Position numbers and translations under genes: made by a program
Part shown: piece by piece, positions 25,897 through 36,467 of the stretch
How the letters are laid out: every line of letters begins with the position of its first letter
Numbering within the stretch: position 1 is the stretch's first letter
DNA from: Methylophilaceae bacterium
GTDB taxonomy: Bacteria > Pseudomonadota > Gammaproteobacteria > Burkholderiales > Methylophilaceae
DNA: 64,000 bases
Reading direction: 5' to 3'
Assembly (NCBI GenBank): GCA_905339275.1
Contig: CAJPFK010000004.1
Location: 395,820-459,819 of the forward strand
The notes under the pieces: generated by a model
Told to the model about the DNA's origin: nothing
What the model saw: the letters and a program-made list of their open reading frames with translations, nothing else
The model's database searches: none

Positions 25897-28527
25897 ATGC
25901 CTGATGAGTACTTGCCGTTGCTGGTTTTTCCTGAAAAGCGAGTCCTTCAACCAGAAAAGGGGAACGGTTTTCCACCGAGCAAACAGAGCTTGCCCGGTCA
26001 TGGTGCCCAAGTGGCCCGTATCGGCAGGCAGATCGAACATCTGGAGCAAGACTTCGCACGTTACCAGGCAAGCCTGACTGGTGCACTAGCCGGGCTGGAA
26101 CCTGAAATGGTTCTAGTCATCGAGATCGTTGGACGTCTTGACGAATTCAGGCAAGCCGTCGAAGCCGCTGGTTTGGAGTGGTTGGGGGAGACCGAGCTTG
26201 ACGACCTGGAAGCTGAAGATGATGGCTTCTACGAGCCAGATGCTGCCGGACAACGAATGGTCAAGCCGTTGAGCGGCCGTATGTTTTTGGCCATGAGCAA
26301 TATGGCCGGAATGCAGGAAATTCTCTCGCTTTGGGAGCAATGGAAAGCCAATAAAAGCCTGCCCCACGGAAAAACCAAGTGGAAAGTCATATTCGAGCAG
26401 TTGAACGTGTTGCGACGTTGGGGCATTGAGGAGACATTAGTCGAAACAGGAATGATCGACCTTTGGCAGGATATGCTTGATCCCCTCAATCCTGAGGAAA
26501 AGGTTAGATTTCAGATTGAGCTTTTCTATCGCAAAAAAGTTGAGAAGCGTCGAAATAATGAAGCGGTAATCCGATCACTCCTTGAAAGCCTCGGAGGCCA
26601 AACGCTTTCGGAGTTCCTTGATATGCCTCAGATTGCATTCCATGCGGTCAAGGCCGAGCTGCCCGCCCACGCCATTCAGTCGCTGCTCGATGAAGTCGCT
26701 ACTGTTGGAGCAGACATCGACATCGAACTGTTCAAATTCGCCGGCATCATGTATTTCCGCCCGACTGGTCAAAGTCTGGCGGCTTCAGAAGAAGGCGAGG
26801 GAGAACCAGCCGCGTTTCCCCAAAGTGTCAGCGACCTTCCTCCTGTCGCGGCGCTCCTTGATGGCGTTCCATTGCAATTGCATGAAGCGCTGAAAGACCG
26901 ACTGCTGGTTGATGACACCTTTGGCTTGGAGGCCACTTATCAACCTGGTGAGCGTAAGCATGGCACCGCCATGGCTTCCTTGATTCTTCATGGGGATCGC
27001 AGCAATCCCGAGTCTGAACCGCTACCGCACAAACTGTATTGCATCCCGGTGATGCAACCTGACCATCAGACGCGTGAACATGATGAACATATGCCGGATG
27101 ACGTTTTCTTTGAAGACCGCATCCACATTGCCGTTCGGCGTATGTTCGAAGGCTCTGGCGATGTCCCTCCGCAAGCACCTACGGTCAAGGTCATCAACCT
27201 TTCCATTGGTGATACAGCACGGGAATTTATCCATACGCCAAGTCCCTGGGCACGGTTGCTCGACTGGCTGGCTTATCGCCACCGCGTGCTGTTCTGTGTC
27301 AGTGCGGGCAACTACGACGACGAGATTGATATCGGACTCAATCAACAGCAGTTCGCCGCTCTGTCCGATGACGAGAAGATAAACGCCACCGTCAAAGCGA
27401 TATCAAATAGCTTGACTTCCCGGCGTCTTCTTTCGCCGGCTGAAGCGTTGAACGCTATTACGGTAGGGGCCGCGCATGCCGATGACTCAGGAGATGCTTA
27501 TCCACAGTTTGGCCAGCGTGTCGATGTGCTGCCTTCGCAAGTACTGTTTAGCCCAGCCACCCGTCTTGGCTTTGGTTTCAGACGTTCCATCAAACCAGAC
27601 ATCCTTATGCCCGGAGGGCGGCAACTCTACAACGCCCCTGTGCTAGCTAGATCTACCCAGTACAGTGTCGACAACTCTATCGTCGGACCAGGTCAAAAGG
27701 TCGCACTGGACAGCAGACAGCAAGGCGTTTTGAACAACGAAGCCTTCTGGCGCGGTACCAGCAATGCGACGGCGCTGGCCACACGCGGTGCGGTGCGGCT
27801 GTACGACATGCTGGACAGGCTACGCAACGAGGAGGGGGAGGATATTCCCGAGACGTTGATGTCGGTGGTGATGAAGGCGCTATTGGTGCATGGCGCTAAG
27901 CAAGACGACGCAGGCAAGCAACACATCGAACAAGCGTTGAAAGACGCGCGCAACTCTCGTCAGTTCAAGCAAGTTATCACGCGCTATCTTGGCTATGGCG
28001 CTGTAGATATCGAGCGAGTGCTGACATGCACTGCCCAGCGAGCAACCGTTCTGGGCTGCGGAGAAATACGGGAAAACGAGGTGCATGAATACGCCTTCCC
28101 CATCCCTCTCAGTTTTTCTTCCCAAAGGATTTGGCGGCGCTTAGTCGTGACTCTCGCGTGGCTGACACCGATCAATCCAGACCACCGCAATCTCCGAGAA
28201 GCCAAGCTGACCGTGACTCCCGGAGGTGAAAACTGGGCCAATCAAATTCTGGGCTTAGAACGTCAAGATGGGGAGTGGCGGCAGGTTGAGCGCAGCACCG
28301 TGCAACATGAAGTGTTGGAAGGAAAAAAACAGATACAGGCCTTCGAGGATGGCGAGACTTTGCGAATCCGCGTCACTTGCAAAAAGGACGCGACTGCACG
28401 CCTTGATGCCGTCATCCCCTACGGGCTCGCTGTGACGTTGGAGGCGAAGGAAGACATTCCGATCTATCAGCAAGTCCGCGCCCGTATCAAGCAGCCGGTG
28501 CGTATTGCGCCAGGCATAGGCCGGTGA
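25897..28527 (+). CDS. Subtilisin-like (S8) serine protease
   Basis: The ATG at 25897 (AAGGAGG upstream) gives 876 residues; an in-frame TTG-type start at 25831 inside the ATPase gene is less likely. The first ~310 residues are an acidic helical region with no recognised domain. The subtilase triad follows: D322 in VAALLDGVPL, H355 in ERKHGTAMAS, N472 oxyanion in VSAGNYDDE, S622 in RGTSNATALA. All are intact, so an active protease is likely. No signal peptide, so it is cytoplasmic. The C-terminal ~150 residues are beta-rich. S8 proteases beside AAA ATPases recur in defence islands; the target and trigger are unknown. Confidence 0.85.
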   Translation: MPDEYLPLLVFPEKRVLQPEKGNGFPPSKQSLPGHGAQVARIGRQIEHLEQDFARYQASLTGALAGLEPEMVLVIEIVGRLDEFRQAVEAAGLEWLGETELDDLEAEDDGFYEPDAAGQRMVKPLSGRMFLAMSNMAGMQEILSLWEQWKANKSLPHGKTKWKVIFEQLNVLRRWGIEETLVETGMIDLWQDMLDPLNPEEKVRFQIELFYRKKVEKRRNNEAVIRSLLESLGGQTLSEFLDMPQIAFHAVKAELPAHAIQSLLDEVATVGADIDIELFKFAGIMYFRPTGQSLAASEEGEGEPAAFPQSVSDLPPVAALLDGVPLQLHEALKDRLLVDDTFGLEATYQPGERKHGTAMASLILHGDRSNPESEPLPHKLYCIPVMQPDHQTREHDEHMPDDVFFEDRIHIAVRRMFEGSGDVPPQAPTVKVINLSIGDTAREFIHTPSPWARLLDWLAYRHRVLFCVSAGNYDDEIDIGLNQQQFAALSDDEKINATVKAISNSLTSRRLLSPAEALNAITVGAAHADDSGDAYPQFGQRVDVLPSQVLFSPATRLGFGFRRSIKPDILMPGGRQLYNAPVLARSTQYSVDNSIVGPGQKVALDSRQQGVLNNEAFWRGTSNATALATRGAVRLYDMLDRLRNEEGEDIPETLMSVVMKALLVHGAKQDDAGKQHIEQALKDARNSRQFKQVITRYLGYGAVDIERVLTCTAQRATVLGCGEIRENEVHEYAFPIPLSFSSQRIWRRLVVTLAWLTPINPDHRNLREAKLTVTPGGENWANQILGLERQDGEWRQVERSTVQHEVLEGKKQIQAFEDGETLRIRVTCKKDATARLDAVIPYGLAVTLEAKEDIPIYQQVRARIKQPVRIAPGIGR

Positions 28528-28568
28528 TCGCATAACGGCATGAAACATATAGAACAAGGCATTTGTGC

Positions 28569-30302
28569 ATGAAACCCATTGAACAACAATTCTTCAACGA
28601 CCTCGAAAAAAAGCTCTGGACCGCCGCCGACAAGCTGCGCTCCAACCTCGACGCCGCCGTGTACAAGCACGTCGTGCTCGGGCTGATCTTCCTCAAATAC
28701 GTGTCCGATGCCTTCGAGGAGCGCCAGCGCGAATTGCGCGAACAGTTCACTAACCCGGATCACGACTACTACATGGACCCTCATGAATACGGTGGCGCGG
28801 GCACGCAGGAGTACGAAGAGAACATCGTCGCCGAGCTGGAAGTGCGCGACTACTACACCGAGAAGAACGTGTTCTGGGTGCCCGTGGAAGCCCGCTGGCA
28901 AACCCTGCGCGATTGCGCGCAATTGCCGCCCAAAGCGGCGCTGCCGTGGAACAAGCCCGGCAAGGACGAACCCGAGGAAATGCGCTCGGTCGGCTGGCTG
29001 ATCGACAACGCCATGGAAGCCGTCGAGCGCGAGAACGCCCGCCTGAAGAACGTGCTCAACAAGGACTTCGCCCGCGTCCAGCTCGACTCCAGCAAGCTGG
29101 CCGGGTTGATCAGCCACTTCTCGGATACCGACTTCAGCGCCAAGGAATACAGAGGCCAGCTGCTGGACCTGAAATCCAAGGACATCCTTGGCCACGTCTA
29201 CGAATACTTCCTCGGCCAGTTCGCCCTGGCCGAAGGCAAGAAGGGCGGCCAGTACTACACGCCCAAGAGTATCGTCACCCTGATCGTGGAAATGCTCCAG
29301 CCGTTCAAGGGTCGCGTCTACGACCCGGCCATGGGCTCCGGCGGCTTTTTCGTGCAAAGCGAAGAGTTCATCGAACAGCACGGCGGCAAGGCCGCCAATG
29401 GCAAGAGCGGACAGATCAGCGTCTACGGGCAGGAGAGCAACCCCACCACCTGGCGGCTGGCGGCGATGAACATGGCCATCCGCGGCATCGACTTCAACTT
29501 CGGCACTGGCCCGGCCGACACCCTGCTCAACGACCTGCACCCAGACATGCGCGCCGATTTCGTGATGGCCAATCCGCCCTTCAACATGAAGGAATGGTGG
29601 AACGAAAAACTGGCAACCGACCCGCGCTGGATCGCCGGCACACCGCCGCAGGGCAACGCCAACTTCGCCTGGTTGCAGCACATGCTCTGGCACCTGGCCC
29701 CCACCGGCAGCATGGCGCTGCTGCTGGCCAACGGCTCCATGAGTTCCAACACCAACAACGAAGGCGAAATCCGCAAGCGCCTGGTCGAGGACGACTGCGT
29801 GGAGTGTATGGTCGCACTGCCCGGCCAGTTGTTCACCAATACCCAGATACCGGCCTGCATCTGGTTCCTGACCCGCGACAAACAGAACGGCTTGGCGCTG
29901 GACAAGAAGAAGCGCGACCGGTGCGGTCAGTTTCTGTTCATCGATGCCCGCCAGATAGGCTACATGAAGGATCGTGTACTGCGTGACTTTAATCCTGAAG
30001 ACATCCAGAAAATCGCCGACACCTTCCATGCTTGGCAGCAGGGCGAGGGCTATGTGAATGTGCCTGGTTTCTGCTATTCCGCCTCGCTGGACGAAATACG
30101 CAAGCATGAGCATGTGCTGACGCCGGGGCGCTATGTGGGTGCGGCGGAGCAGGAGGAAGACGACGAGCCCTTTGCCGAGAAGATGCAGCGGCTGACGGCA
30201 CAACTGGCGGAGCAGTTTGCAGAGAGTGTGAAGCTGGAAGAGGAGATTAAGCAGAATTTGGCAAGGTTAGGGTATGACATGCCGGTGGAGGCTCGTGAGT
30301 GA
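28569..30302 (+). CDS. hsdM: Type I restriction-modification adenine methyltransferase HsdM
   Basis: The ATG at 28569 gives 577 residues. The N-terminal HsdM helical domain (FFNDLEKKLWTAADKLRSNLDAA, HVVLGLIFLKYVSDAF) precedes the methylase: SAM motif DPAMGSGGF (252-260) and catalytic NPPF (335-338, VMANPPFNMKEWW), so N6-adenine methylation. It begins 41 bases after the protease gene in the same direction. GC content is much higher than in hsdS and the SIR2 gene downstream. Its stop overlaps the hsdS start. Confidence 0.95.
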   Translation: MKPIEQQFFNDLEKKLWTAADKLRSNLDAAVYKHVVLGLIFLKYVSDAFEERQRELREQFTNPDHDYYMDPHEYGGAGTQEYEENIVAELEVRDYYTEKNVFWVPVEARWQTLRDCAQLPPKAALPWNKPGKDEPEEMRSVGWLIDNAMEAVERENARLKNVLNKDFARVQLDSSKLAGLISHFSDTDFSAKEYRGQLLDLKSKDILGHVYEYFLGQFALAEGKKGGQYYTPKSIVTLIVEMLQPFKGRVYDPAMGSGGFFVQSEEFIEQHGGKAANGKSGQISVYGQESNPTTWRLAAMNMAIRGIDFNFGTGPADTLLNDLHPDMRADFVMANPPFNMKEWWNEKLATDPRWIAGTPPQGNANFAWLQHMLWHLAPTGSMALLLANGSMSSNTNNEGEIRKRLVEDDCVECMVALPGQLFTNTQIPACIWFLTRDKQNGLALDKKKRDRCGQFLFIDARQIGYMKDRVLRDFNPEDIQKIADTFHAWQQGEGYVNVPGFCYSASLDEIRKHEHVLTPGRYVGAAEQEEDDEPFAEKMQRLTAQLAEQFAESVKLEEEIKQNLARLGYDMPVEARE

Positions 30303-31663
30303 TGTGGGCTGAAATTCCGGCAAAAGATTTTTGTTCTTCAGTAAGAGATGGGACTCACGACTCGCCAAAGCCTGTCGAAAACGGACAATATCTCATTACG
30401 TCGCGTCATATTGTTGATGGTCGAATTGACTTATCGAAAGCCTACCTTATTTCCAATGAGGATTTTGAGACTATTAATAAAAGAAGCAAAGTTGACCAAT
30501 GGGATGTACTGATTTCAATGATTGGTACGGTTGGCGAGCCATGCCTTGTTAGAGATAAGCCTGAATTCGCCATTAAAAATATTGGCCTATTCAAGACTAA
30601 ATGTGAGTTAGACGGCAAGTGGCTTTATTATTATCTGATAAGCCCGCAAGCGCAGGAATTAATCCGTCAAAATTCAAGAGGGACAACTCAAGCGTACGTT
30701 CCTCTAGGTGCTTTGCGGGATTTTCCAGTCAGAGTTCCGAAAGATCGAGAGATCATGCGAGCCATCACAAACGTGCTTGGTTCAATTGACGATAAAATCG
30801 ACCTCAACCGCCGCATCAACCAAACCCTCGAAGCCATGGCGCAAGCCATCTTCAAGTCCTGGTTTGTCGATTTCGACCCGGTTAAGGCCAAGATCGCTGC
30901 CATCGAACAAGGCGAAGACCCGCTACGCGCCGCCATGCGCGCCATCAGTGGCAAGACCGACGCCGAACTCGACCAGATGCCCCGCGAACACCACGACCAA
31001 CTCGCCGCCACTGCCGCGCTGTTCCCTGGTGCAATGGAAGAGTCGCAGTTGGGGGAAATTCCGGAAGGATGGGCATTTCAAGCAGCTGATTTGTTGACGG
31101 AAGTCGGCATTGGCAAGACCCCGCCAAGAAAAGAGCCCCAATGGTTCACTGAAGGTGAAGGAGATTGGCGCTGGGTATCCATCAAGGACATGGGGGCAAA
31201 TGGGGTTTTTCAGCAACGATCTTCAGAGTTTCTGACTGCGGAGGCCATCTCGCGCTTCAATGTGCGTGTTGTGCCGGACAGAACCGTGCTGCTTAGTTTC
31301 AAGTTGACCATCGGTCGGGTAGCCATCACGGATGCTCCGATGGTGACCAATGAAGCCATCGCTCACTTTAAGTTGCCCAGCAATGCAGCGATTTCGTCAG
31401 AATACCTGTATCTGTACCTGAAGAGCTTCGACTATTCGAAGCTAGGTAGTACGTCGTCTATTGCGGATGCGGTCAATTCAAAGACCATTCGTGAGATGCC
31501 GATCATCGTAGCCAATTCTGATCTGATTGGCTGCTTTACAAAATCAGTCATCCCTATCTTTGAGGAAGTGCGAAACCGGCAGAATGAGATTGCAGCCTTG
31601 GGCGCGACTCGGGACACTTTGCTGCCTAAGCTTCTTTCTGGTGAGGTCGAGGTACCCGCATGA
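30299..31663 (+). CDS. hsdS: Type I restriction-modification specificity subunit HsdS
   Basis: This 454-residue protein has two target-recognition domains. TRD1 (about 1-150) ends in the central conserved helix IDDKIDLNRRINQTLEAMAQ; TRD2 (about 245-395) ends in the C-terminal helix VRNRQNEIAALGATRDTLLPKLL. It sets the bipartite DNA target of the complex. The TRD regions are more AT-rich than hsdM, as expected for swapped modules. GTG at 30299 or ATG at 30302 overlaps the hsdM stop, and its own stop overlaps the SIR2 ATG. Confidence 0.93.
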   Translation: MMWAEIPAKDFCSSVRDGTHDSPKPVENGQYLITSRHIVDGRIDLSKAYLISNEDFETINKRSKVDQWDVLISMIGTVGEPCLVRDKPEFAIKNIGLFKTKCELDGKWLYYYLISPQAQELIRQNSRGTTQAYVPLGALRDFPVRVPKDREIMRAITNVLGSIDDKIDLNRRINQTLEAMAQAIFKSWFVDFDPVKAKIAAIEQGEDPLRAAMRAISGKTDAELDQMPREHHDQLAATAALFPGAMEESQLGEIPEGWAFQAADLLTEVGIGKTPPRKEPQWFTEGEGDWRWVSIKDMGANGVFQQRSSEFLTAEAISRFNVRVVPDRTVLLSFKLTIGRVAITDAPMVTNEAIAHFKLPSNAAISSEYLYLYLKSFDYSKLGSTSSIADAVNSKTIREMPIIVANSDLIGCFTKSVIPIFEEVRNRQNEIAALGATRDTLLPKLLSGEVEVPA

Positions 31664-32700
31664 AGCATCTCATGCCTATGTTCGCAGATGCCTTAGCGCA
31701 AGAGCAGAATCTCTATGTCGATAAAGGAAGGATACATATCCGAAACAAGCACTGGGCACCGGATGAAATCCTGGAGGGATTGCTTGACCCAGATGCATAC
31801 AACGATCTTTTTCTGGACTGGGTACAGGAACGCAAAGAAGAGCTGATCGAATCAGCAAGAACAATATTGGATGACTTTGGCTTGCAAGACCGGTTTGGAA
31901 AGCTCAAAGAGGTTTATGCCAGAGGGGCAGTTATACCTTTTGTAGGTGCTGGTTTGTCAGTTCCAAGTGGTTATCCTGGGTGGACTGCTTTTCTCAAGCA
32001 ACACATTCGCGAGACGGCGATTGATTCGGGTGAATTCGACCAAATGCTGAATGCGGGCCAATATGAGGAAGCAGCCCAGAGGCTGGCAGATGCACTCGGT
32101 CCCGCTTTCAACGAAGGAGTAGAAAACGCTTTTGGGCGTTCGCGTGAAATTGCGGGCTGTGTGCAGATGTTGCCTCATGTCTTCGACTCCTGCGTTATCA
32201 CAACGAATTTCGATGACGTGGCCAAGCGTTGTTTCGAGGCAGAGGGAAAACCATTTTCTGAAGAGCTGTCTGGGGAGTTCTCCCAAGAATTGCCAAAAAA
32301 GTTGGCAGAGGGGAAGAGGGTTCTGCTTAAACTACATGGCACATCAATGAGCCCTCGAAGCCGAATTCTTACGGCTTCGGAGTATGACAAGCACTACAGT
32401 GAAGGAAATGAGCTGCAAAGAGCAGTAGAAGCTATATGCACCAGGACGCTGCTTTTTATTGGTTGTAGTCTTACGGTCGATCGAACCCTTTCAGCAATGA
32501 AGGCACTTGTGCAAGCCAATGGGCACGACAACATCGCACGCCACTATGCGTTCTTGCCTGCGCCAAACAGCAACGATGAAAAAATTGCACGCCGTGATGC
32601 GCTGATTGAATGCAATATCTACCCAATTTGGTATCCCGCAGGTACGCATGATGAATCCATTGAAGCTCTTTTGATGGCACTTATGGAGGACGGGCTGTGA
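31660..32700 (+). CDS. SIR2-family NADase-like protein inside a type I RM operon
   Basis: This 346-residue protein has a ~85-residue helical N-terminus and then a SIR2-like domain: nucleotide motif [11 protein letters not shown] (GAGLS 96-100), [12 protein letters not shown] (TTNFD 181-185), [10 protein letters not shown] (KLHG 224-227, catalytic-type His) and [10 protein letters not shown]. There is no deacetylase zinc ribbon, as in the defence SIR2 enzymes that destroy NAD+ (Thoeris, DSR, SIR2-Argonaute). It overlaps hsdS by 4 bases and hsdR by 4 bases, so it is translated as part of the hsd operon. A back-up abortive-infection effector is inferred. Confidence 0.88.
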   Translation: MKHLMPMFADALAQEQNLYVDKGRIHIRNKHWAPDEILEGLLDPDAYNDLFLDWVQERKEELIESARTILDDFGLQDRFGKLKEVYARGAVIPFVGAGLSVPSGYPGWTAFLKQHIRETAIDSGEFDQMLNAGQYEEAAQRLADALGPAFNEGVENAFGRSREIAGCVQMLPHVFDSCVITTNFDDVAKRCFEAEGKPFSEELSGEFSQELPKKLAEGKRVLLKLHGTSMSPRSRILTASEYDKHYSEGNELQRAVEAICTRTLLFIGCSLTVDRTLSAMKALVQANGHDNIARHYAFLPAPNSNDEKIARRDALIECNIYPIWYPAGTHDESIEALLMALMEDGL

Positions 32701-35700
32701 TTACAGAACAAGAGCTCGAAAATTACGGCATTTCTTGGTTTCAGGGGCTTGGCTGGCAGCATATTCAGGGCTCAGGCCTCACACCAGAAGGACACAGCCC
32801 CGCCCGATCCGACTATCGCCAAGTAATACTGCAAGAACGCCTGTTGGCCGCCCTGTCACGCATCAACCCTCACATCCCCGTCGCTGCATTGGAACAGGCT
32901 GCACATGACTTGCTGACGGTGAGCGAACCGTTGCTGATCGCCCGCAACCGTCGGGTGCATCGGCTACTGCTGTCCGGCATCCCCGTCGAGTTTTCCGTAG
33001 GCGACGAAAAGCGCAGCGATCTGGTCAACCTGATCGACTTTGCCGAGCCGCGCAACAATGATTTCCTGCTGGTCAGCCAGTTCACCGTGACCGGCACTAA
33101 GCAGCCGCGCCGACCGGACATGGTAGCCTTCGTCAACGGCCTGCCGCTGGCGGTGATCGAGTTGAAGAACCCGGCCAATGAGCAAACCGATATCTGGGAT
33201 GCCTTCAACCAGATCCAGACCTACAAGGAAGAGATCGGTGACCTGTTCAACACCAACGTGGCTGTGGTGGTCAGCGACGGCTTCACGGCGCGACTGGGGT
33301 CGCTGACGGCCAATCAGGAGCGCATGCAGCCCTGGCGCGCGATTGCCAACGAGGACGACCGGCCGCTGTTGGAGTTCGAGCTGGAGACGCTGGTGCGCGG
33401 CTTCTTCGAGCCTGCGCTTTTCCTGGACTATATACGCCACTTCGTGCTGTTCGAGCAGGATGCCGACCAGATCATCAAGAAGATCGCGGGTTATCACCAG
33501 TTCCATGCGGTGCGTGAAGCAGTGAAAGCCACGGTGATTGCCGCCAGCAGTCCGAATAAGGGTTTGTTGGAAGTGCAGGAGCCGCGAGCGACCTATGGCA
33601 AGGAAGTGCAGCCTGGCAGCCGCAAGGCTGGTGTGGTGTGGCATACGCAAGGCTCGGGCAAGAGCATCACCATGGTCTGCTACGCGGGCAAGCTGCTGCA
33701 GCAGCCGGAGATGAAGAACCCCACGCTGGTGGTGGTGACCGACCGTAACGATCTGGACGGGCAGTTGTTCGGCACCTTCTGCGCTGCCGAAGACCTGCTC
33801 CGGCAAATGCCGGTGCAGGCGGGCAGCCGCGAGGAACTACGCGAAATGCTGGCTTCGCGCGAGGCGGGCGGCATCATCTTCACCACGGTGCAGAAGTTCG
33901 CGTTGCTGGACGATGAGGAGCAGCACCCGCTGCTGTCGGATCGCAGCAATATCGTGGTGATTTCCGACGAGGCGCACCGCAGCCAATATGGCATGAAGGG
34001 GCGACTGGATACCAGGACCGGCAAGTACGTGTTCGGCTACGCCAAGCACATGCGCGACGCGCTGGCCAATGCCACCTTCATCGGCTTCACCGGCACGCCC
34101 ATCGCCCTGGAAGACAAGGACACGCGAGCGGTGTTCGGCGACTACGTCAGCATTTACGACATCCAGGATGCGGTGGACGATGGTGCCACGGTGCCGATTT
34201 TCTATGAAAGCCGCTTGGCCAAGCTGGATGTGAACCAGGCCGAGATCGATGCGCTGAATGCGCAGGTGGATGAGGTCATCGAGGACGAAGAGGACATCAC
34301 CGCCCGCGAAAAGACCAAGAGCGACTGGGCTACTCTGACCAAGCTGGTGGGGGCGCAACCACGTCTGGAGCAGGTGGCTGCCGACCTGGTGCAGCATTTC
34401 GAAACGCGCACGGCCACGCTGGAAGGCAAGGCGATGATCGTCTGCATGAGCCGCGACATTTGCGCCGAGCTGTACCGCGCCATCGTCGCCCTGCGCCCGG
34501 ACTGGCACGACGACGACCCGGAAAAAGGCTCGATCAAGGTAGTGATGACCGGCTCGGCGGCGGACAAACCCTTGTTGCAGCCGCACCTGTACAGCCAGCA
34601 GGTAAAGAAGCGCCTGGAAAAGCGTTTCAAGGCCCCGGCGGACCCGCTGCAACTGGTGATCGTGCGCGATATGTGGCTGACCGGCTTCGACGCGCCGTGC
34701 TGCCACACCATGTACGTGGACAAGCCGATGAAGGGCCACAACCTGATGCAGGCCATTGCCCGCGTCAACCGGGTGTTCCGCAACAAGCCCGGCGGCTTGG
34801 TGGTGGATTACATCGGCATCGCCAACGAGCTGAAAGCGGCGCTCAAGACCTACACCGAGTCCAAGGGCAAAGGCGACCCAGCGCATGATGCGCACGAGGC
34901 GTTGGCGGTGCTGCTGGAGAAGCTGGACATCGTGCGCGGATTGATGCATGGCTTCGACTACAGCGGTTTTGAAACCGATGCGATAAAGCTGCTGGTGCCG
35001 GTGGCGAACCATATCCTGGGGCTGAAGGATGGTAAGCAGCGCTTCCTCGATGCCATGCTGGCGGTGAGCAAGGCATTTTCCTTGTGCAGCACGTTGGATG
35101 AAGCCACCGCATTGCGCACCGAGATTGCATTCTTCGCCGCCATCAAGGCCGCCATCGTCAAGTTCACCACGGTGGACCGCAAGCGTTCCGACGCGGACCG
35201 GAACAGCGCGCTGAAGCAGATCCTGGACAATGCCATCGTCGCTGACGGCGTGGCGGACATCTTCGCCCTGGCGGGCCTGGACAAGCCCAACATCGGCCTG
35301 CTGTCGGACGAGTTCCTGGAAGACGTGCGGCAGATGAAAAGCCGCAACCTGGCGGTGGAACTGCTGGAAAAACTGCTGCGCGACGAGATCAGAGCGCGAG
35401 CGCGCAACAACGTGGTGCAGGAGAAGAAGTACGGCGACCGCCTGCTGGAAACCCTGCGCAAGTACCACAACCGCGCAGTGGAGACGGCGCAGGTCATCGA
35501 GGAACTGATCCAGATGGCCAAGGACTTCCAGGCGGCACTGGAACGCGAAGTCGCGCTGGGTCTGAACCCGGACGAGATCGCTTTCTACGATGCGCTGGCC
35601 AACAATGAAAGCGCGGTACGTGAGTTGGGCGATGATATTCTCAAGAAGATCGCCGTCGAAATCACAGAAAAACTGCGTAACAGCACGACAGTGGATTGGC

Positions 35701-35846
35701 AGGTACGGAATAGCGTGCGGGCACGGCTACGGATTCTGGTTCGGCGCACTTTACAGAAGTGGAAATATCCGCCGGACAAGCAATCTGATGCAGTTGAGCT
35801 GGTGTTGCAGCAGGCGGAGTCACTTTCGAACGCGTGGTCGAAGTGA
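32697..35846 (+). CDS. hsdR: Type I restriction endonuclease/translocase HsdR
   Basis: This 1049-residue subunit has the N-terminal PD-(D/E)XK nuclease (D141, E155-L-K157 in AVIELKNP), then a superfamily 2 motor with Walker A TQGSGKS (GSGK 319-322), DEAH box (424-427, [10 protein letters not shown]), TGTPI motif III, and the C-terminal helical domain for HsdM contact. All motifs are intact, so a functional restriction subunit is expected. The GTG start overlaps the SIR2 stop. It ends the defence operon. Confidence 0.95.
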   Translation: MITEQELENYGISWFQGLGWQHIQGSGLTPEGHSPARSDYRQVILQERLLAALSRINPHIPVAALEQAAHDLLTVSEPLLIARNRRVHRLLLSGIPVEFSVGDEKRSDLVNLIDFAEPRNNDFLLVSQFTVTGTKQPRRPDMVAFVNGLPLAVIELKNPANEQTDIWDAFNQIQTYKEEIGDLFNTNVAVVVSDGFTARLGSLTANQERMQPWRAIANEDDRPLLEFELETLVRGFFEPALFLDYIRHFVLFEQDADQIIKKIAGYHQFHAVREAVKATVIAASSPNKGLLEVQEPRATYGKEVQPGSRKAGVVWHTQGSGKSITMVCYAGKLLQQPEMKNPTLVVVTDRNDLDGQLFGTFCAAEDLLRQMPVQAGSREELREMLASREAGGIIFTTVQKFALLDDEEQHPLLSDRSNIVVISDEAHRSQYGMKGRLDTRTGKYVFGYAKHMRDALANATFIGFTGTPIALEDKDTRAVFGDYVSIYDIQDAVDDGATVPIFYESRLAKLDVNQAEIDALNAQVDEVIEDEEDITAREKTKSDWATLTKLVGAQPRLEQVAADLVQHFETRTATLEGKAMIVCMSRDICAELYRAIVALRPDWHDDDPEKGSIKVVMTGSAADKPLLQPHLYSQQVKKRLEKRFKAPADPLQLVIVRDMWLTGFDAPCCHTMYVDKPMKGHNLMQAIARVNRVFRNKPGGLVVDYIGIANELKAALKTYTESKGKGDPAHDAHEALAVLLEKLDIVRGLMHGFDYSGFETDAIKLLVPVANHILGLKDGKQRFLDAMLAVSKAFSLCSTLDEATALRTEIAFFAAIKAAIVKFTTVDRKRSDADRNSALKQILDNAIVADGVADIFALAGLDKPNIGLLSDEFLEDVRQMKSRNLAVELLEKLLRDEIRARARNNVVQEKKYGDRLLETLRKYHNRAVETAQVIEELIQMAKDFQAALEREVALGLNPDEIAFYDALANNESAVRELGDDILKKIAVEITEKLRNSTTVDWQVRNSVRARLRILVRRTLQKWKYPPDKQSDAVELVLQQAESLSNAWSK

Positions 35847-35991
35847 TGGTTGTTCTGGATAGCCTGATATTTAGCAAGTGTCTACCAGCAGAACTCTAGT
35901 TACGACAGTGCTTTATGAATGTGAAGCAGAATGGCACGCATTTGCCTGTGCTGCTTAATTGACTGGTCTGATTATTCAATGGCATTGAATT

Positions 35992-36351
35992 TTAAGCTTT
36001 CTGTCTCCGCTCAATCATCACGCCCAGCGCCTTCAGCCCCGGCAATATCCCCGGCTTGGCGACTTTAATCTTCACCCATGGCGCGCCAAACTCTTTCAGG
36101 ATGATTTGGCAGACGTGTTCGGCCAGCGCTTCGACCAGTTTGAAACTGTGTTCTTTGAGTGTTTTCCGAATACGCGTAACCACTTGCCCATAGTCTATGG
36201 TGTCTTCAATCGCATCTGTCTGGCAGGAGCTGCTGTGCGGCATGCCGATTTCGATATCGAGAATGATGGTTTGCGGCGTTAGCCGCTCCCAGTCCGGTAC
36301 GCCCAATCTGGTTTCGACTTTGACTTCGCTTAGAAATATGGTGTCCATCAT
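35992..36351 (-). CDS. folB: Dihydroneopterin aldolase FolB
   Basis: This 119-residue protein converts 7,8-dihydroneopterin to 6-hydroxymethyl-dihydropterin and glycolaldehyde in folate synthesis. Motifs: IFLSEVKVETRLGVPDWERLTPQTIILDIEIGM, DTIDYGQVV, and FKLVEALAEHVCQIIL with the substrate-binding Glu. The tandem ATGs at 36351 and 36348 are both possible. It diverges from plsY across the repeat at 36372-36438. Confidence 0.9.
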   Translation of the reverse strand: MMDTIFLSEVKVETRLGVPDWERLTPQTIILDIEIGMPHSSSCQTDAIEDTIDYGQVVTRIRKTLKEHSFKLVEALAEHVCQIILKEFGAPWVKIKVAKPGILPGLKALGVMIERRQKA

Positions 36352-36371
36352 GCATCCCGTTGGAATTGGTC

Positions 36372-36438
36372 ATTCCCGCACCGGCGGGAATCCAGTATAT
36401 TCGAACCTGACTGGATTCCGGGGCAAGCCCGGGATGAC
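36372..36438. repeat. dRS3-like palindromic repeat cluster
   Basis: ATTCCC-GCACCGGC-GGGAAT (36372-36391) fits the ATTCCC-N8-GGGAAT form of the Neisseria dRS3 element, a known phage-integration and recombination repeat. A second GC-rich inverted segment (CCGGGGCAAGCCCGGGATGACG, split here as CCGGGG-CAAG-CCCGG) follows at 36418-36438. It resembles the porin-side repeat at 1615-1640. Confidence 0.6.
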
Positions 36439-36467
36439 GACATTAACGATTTTAAGAGATATTGAGA

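Noticed and set aside
28467..30203. Minus-strand 578-codon frame under hsdM
   Set aside because: Complement of a high-GC gene with intact methyltransferase motifs; no ribosome-binding site or family.
33837..35468. Minus-strand 543-codon frame under hsdR
   Set aside because: Same shadow effect in high-GC DNA; the plus-strand motor motifs are intact.
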